Of a stretch of DNA of 34,909 nt, positions 32,677 through 34,909 are shown one piece after another; the stretch's first letter is position 1, and every line of letters starts with the position of its first letter. A program made the position numbers and the translations under genes. The stretch comes from an uncultured Acidobacteriota bacterium (lineage in GTDB: Bacteria; Acidobacteriota; UBA6911; CAINFC01). The notes below the pieces were generated by a model that saw only the letters and a list, made by a program, of their open reading frames with translations, was not told the DNA's origin and ran no database searches. The DNA lies in the NCBI GenBank assembly GCA_903847975.1, contig CAINFC010000071.1, positions 1 to 34,909 on the forward strand, read 5' to 3'.

Positions 32677-33939
32677 ATGAACGCGCCCATTTCCATACCG
32701 GGAAGTACCGATTATTTTCTGGCGCGGCAGCCGATACTGAACCGGAAAGGAAGCGTGGAGGGTTATGAGCTGCTGTTCCGGTCTGCGGCCAACCTTTCCT
32801 CCGCCGAGTTTACCGACCAGAACCAGGTGGTGGCGGACACCATTCTGAATTCGGTTTCCGAATTCGGCATCCACAACCTGGTCGGCGGAAACCGGGCCTA
32901 TATCAACGTCAGCTCGGACGTCCTGATGAGCGAAGCGATCGAACTGCTCCCCCGGGAGCATGTCGTGCTGGAGATCCTGGAAAATGTGGCTGTCTCCGGC
33001 CAGATCGTAAGCCGCTGCCAGGAGTTGAGCCGGATGGGCTTCATCCTGGCGCTCGACGATCACACTTACACGCCGGAATATGAGGGGCTGTACCGCTTCA
33101 TCCGCATCGTCAAGATCGAAATCCTGCATGCCAGCATGGCCTGTGTGTTCCAGTCGAAAAAGAAGCTCTCCCGGTGGGACTTCACCTTCCTGGCGGAAAA
33201 GGTGGAGACCCATGAGCAGCACCGCGCCTGCCTGGAGCTGGGCTTCGACCTGTTTCAGGGCTACTACTTTTCGCGGCCGGAAGTCCTGAGCCAGAAGAGA
33301 ATCGATCCGGACCGCATGACCCTGCTCCGCCTTCTGAGCCAGCTCAACCAGGGTGCCGAAATCGAGGATATCGAGGGCACCTTCCGGCAGAACCCCAACC
33401 TTATATACAACCTGCTGCGACTGGTAAACTCCGTGGCCTTCGGCCTGCAGCAGCGGGTCACCTCCATCCGTCACGCGATCGTATTCCTGGGCACCCAGTA
33501 CCTGAAGCGCTGGGTCACGCTGGCGCTCTACGTCGGGAAGAAAGAAGGCCGGCGGGAGGAGCCTCTGCTGCAGCTGGCCGCCATTCGGGGGAAAATCATG
33601 GAGCAGATGGCCGTGCGAATGCGCCTCCGGGACAAGGTGCCGGATGTCGGCGACCGGGCGTTCATCACCGGGGCCCTTTCCGTGGTGGACGCCCTCCTGA
33701 ACACCAGCATGGAAAATGCCCTGGGCAACCTGAACCTGACGGAGGACATCATGAATGCCCTTCTGCGCCATGAGGGAATTCTCGGATTGCTGCTGGACAT
33801 CGCCCTGTCTCTTGAAAAAGCGGACTTCGACCGCATCGGGAAACTGCTGGCCCAGACGCAGCTCACGCCCCAGCAGCTGCTGCAGATACAGGTTGAGGCG
33901 CTGACCTGGGCGAAGGGGCTCTCCGTCCACACCCACTGA
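32677..33939 (+). CDS. EAL–HDOD domain protein with degenerate EAL motif
   Basis: This 420-residue protein has an N-terminal EAL-like domain. The EAL motif reads YELLFR, and the metal-binding DDFGTG region reads ALDDHTYTPEYEG, so diguanylate hydrolysis is unlikely. The C-terminal HDOD domain (about residues 215-400) has the non-catalytic helical pattern NLLRLVNSVAFGLQQRVTSIRHAIVFLG. Proteins of this type bind nucleotides or act in signalling hubs. It starts 9 nt after the protease stop and may be co-transcribed. It is convergent with the kinase gene on the right edge. Confidence 0.85.
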   Translation: MNAPISIPGSTDYFLARQPILNRKGSVEGYELLFRSAANLSSAEFTDQNQVVADTILNSVSEFGIHNLVGGNRAYINVSSDVLMSEAIELLPREHVVLEILENVAVSGQIVSRCQELSRMGFILALDDHTYTPEYEGLYRFIRIVKIEILHASMACVFQSKKKLSRWDFTFLAEKVETHEQHRACLELGFDLFQGYYFSRPEVLSQKRIDPDRMTLLRLLSQLNQGAEIEDIEGTFRQNPNLIYNLLRLVNSVAFGLQQRVTSIRHAIVFLGTQYLKRWVTLALYVGKKEGRREEPLLQLAAIRGKIMEQMAVRMRLRDKVPDVGDRAFITGALSVVDALLNTSMENALGNLNLTEDIMNALLRHEGILGLLLDIALSLEKADFDRIGKLLAQTQLTPQQLLQIQVEALTWAKGLSVHTH

Positions 33940-34423
33940 CCCCGCCTCCCCTCCGGCACCCGGAACAACCCGGTGGCGGCCGGCGGAACGTACATCAAGG
34001 CGCTGCTGGCCGGCGACGAATCAGTGACCGCCTGCGGCCACCTGGCGACCCGGCAGCAAGTCCCTCTCCCCAACGGAAACGGGGTGATTGTTTCTTTCTT
34101 CCTTTCGGATCTTCCGTCCTCCTGCGAAAAGACAGGACCTACAGGAAGAAAGGAAGAGCGGGAAGAAAGGCGGATGGGCTTGTCGATTTTATACCTTCGT
34201 CCGCGATGATCGCTTCGAAAAAAGTCGGGCGGGCGCTTTCAGAGTGAGGGCTTTCCGTCTCCGGAGGAAGACTTGTGGGCCGTCTGGTATTTTTATTTTG
34301 CAAGGCGGGCTGAAGGCCCTTGGCTTTTTCCGGAAATACGATGTGGGTCTTTTTAGCGAAGCCGTCCGCGATGATCGACCCGGCAAACAGTCACCACCTG
34401 CCGGCGACAGGCCCTTCCGCTTT
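33940..34423. other. Convergent intergenic region with hairpins and a direct repeat
   Basis: About 480 nt without recognisable coding. A 9-bp stem CTTTCTTCC/GGAAGAAAG (34094-34102/34144-34152) encloses GTCCT/AGGAC (34116-34120/34134-34138), so it may serve as a bidirectional terminator. A second GGAAGAAAG copy lies at 34161-34169. A perfect 15-nt direct repeat CGTCCGCGATGATCG occurs at 34198-34212 and 34363-34377. I found no riboswitch signature on inspection. Confidence 0.5.
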
Positions 34424-34909
34424 TCATGCCGGTGGATCCAGGCATTTCCTGACGGCGGAATACAAATCCCGCGGGCCATACGGCTTGGGAAGAAAGACGA
34501 TGCCGGAAAAGGCGCTGTCGTCCAGGTGGTCCGGTCCGGTTCCATACCCGCTGGACAAAATCACCTTCAATTCCCGGTTGGTGCCGGTCAGCCGCCTGGC
34601 CAGGTCCAGGCCGGTGATCCCTTCCGGCATGATCATATCCGACAGCAACAGGTCAAACCGGCCCTCGTTCTGCTCCCAAAGTTCGACGGCCTGTCTCCCA
34701 TTGGATGCCTCCGCGACGCGGTAGCCGCGACTTCTCAGCAATCGGACGGCCAGATTTCGCAAGGCAGTCTCATCCTCCACGATCAGGATGCTTTCCCTGC
34801 CGGCGGCTGCCACCGATTTTTTCGTCTGTTCGTCCCTTCCGACCACCGGTTCGGTGGAGGCCGGAAGAAAAACCTGAAAAGTACTTCCCTTCCCCGGCGC
34901 GCTGTCCAC
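34424..34909 (-). CDS. C-terminal end of hybrid sensor histidine kinase (partial)
   Basis: The gene runs off the right edge. The visible ~161 residues begin with the end of a HATPase_c domain (SAPGKGSTFQVFLPAS), then a Gln/Lys linker, then a complete receiver domain: VEDETALR near the N terminus, phosphoacceptor Asp in LLLSDMIMPEG, and the conserved Lys in LPKPYGPRDL. The true start is outside the window. The GTG at 34909 is just an internal codon. It is convergent with the EAL–HDOD gene and would mediate an unknown signal. Confidence 0.9.
   Translation of the reverse strand: MDSAPGKGSTFQVFLPASTEPVVGRDEQTKKSVAAAGRESILIVEDETALRNLAVRLLRSRGYRVAEASNGRQAVELWEQNEGRFDLLLSDMIMPEGITGLDLARRLTGTNRELKVILSSGYGTGPDHLDDSAFSGIVFLPKPYGPRDLYSAVRKCLDPPA

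Noticed and set aside
33940-34090. Possible cyclic-di-GMP or cobalamin riboswitch next to the EAL–HDOD gene
   Set aside because: The GC-rich bases lack the conserved GEMM or B12-box core, and the region is between two 3' ends, an unsuitable place for a riboswitch.
33973-34209. Small plus-strand ORF in the convergent gap
   Set aside because: Its sequence shows no family, runs through the hairpins and repeats, and has no ribosome-binding site of note.

Overview
The window is GC-rich bacterial chromosome from a Gram-negative-type organism. The evidence is a zapA–6S RNA (ssrS) locus, a ZapB-like protein, and hybrid histidine kinase and HDOD signalling genes. RNase Y followed by ymdB, a PheT without its OB domain, and a secreted subtilase with a Thr/Ser linker would suit Acidobacteriota (including Aminicenantia) or a Desulfobacterota-like lineage. 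That placement is inference, not proof. No transposase, integrase or CRISPR array was seen.

Left end (1–781): a palindrome-rich non-coding stretch abuts a scrambled remnant of a hybrid sensor kinase. A sialidase-like beta-propeller gene follows on the minus strand (782–1768).

Accessory cluster (1855–12452, all plus strand): from a good promoter run a PqqD-type protein, an HprK-like kinase, a GT-A-like glycosyltransferase, a GT4 glycosyltransferase, an SGNH hydrolase, a GT2, a GT-D-like (DUF1792-like) protein, a second GT2, a possible 59-residue ORF, a GT2–radical SAM/SPASM fusion and a PF14907-type nucleotidyltransferase. Most genes overlap or nearly touch. PqqD, HprK-like kinase and nucleotidyltransferase resemble the poorly understood 'HPr-rel-A' set. 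Here that set encloses a glycan-building block and a radical SAM enzyme fused to a glycosyltransferase. This is the best candidate for an undescribed system, probably making or decorating a glycan or peptide.

Boundary (12449–13241): a HEPN/MNT toxin–antitoxin pair is driven by a near-consensus promoter placed so that its mRNA should be leaderless. Its last gene interlocks stop codons with the housekeeping block.

Housekeeping block (13238–23207, minus strand, read right to left): tRNA-Val(GAC), thrS, infC (apparent AUC start), rpmI, rplT, pheS, pheT, zapB-like, zapA, 6S RNA, rny, ymdB. ThrS lacks most of the TGS domain and PheT lacks the OB domain. A terminator-like hairpin lies between rpmI and rplT.

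Right part (23213–34909): an S41-family protein with substituted catalytic residues, ruvX, mltG, an unusual Hsp70-like ATPase, a 1592-residue secreted subtilase with repeated C-terminal modules, an EAL–HDOD protein, a convergent non-coding gap, and the C-terminal end of a hybrid histidine kinase running off the edge.
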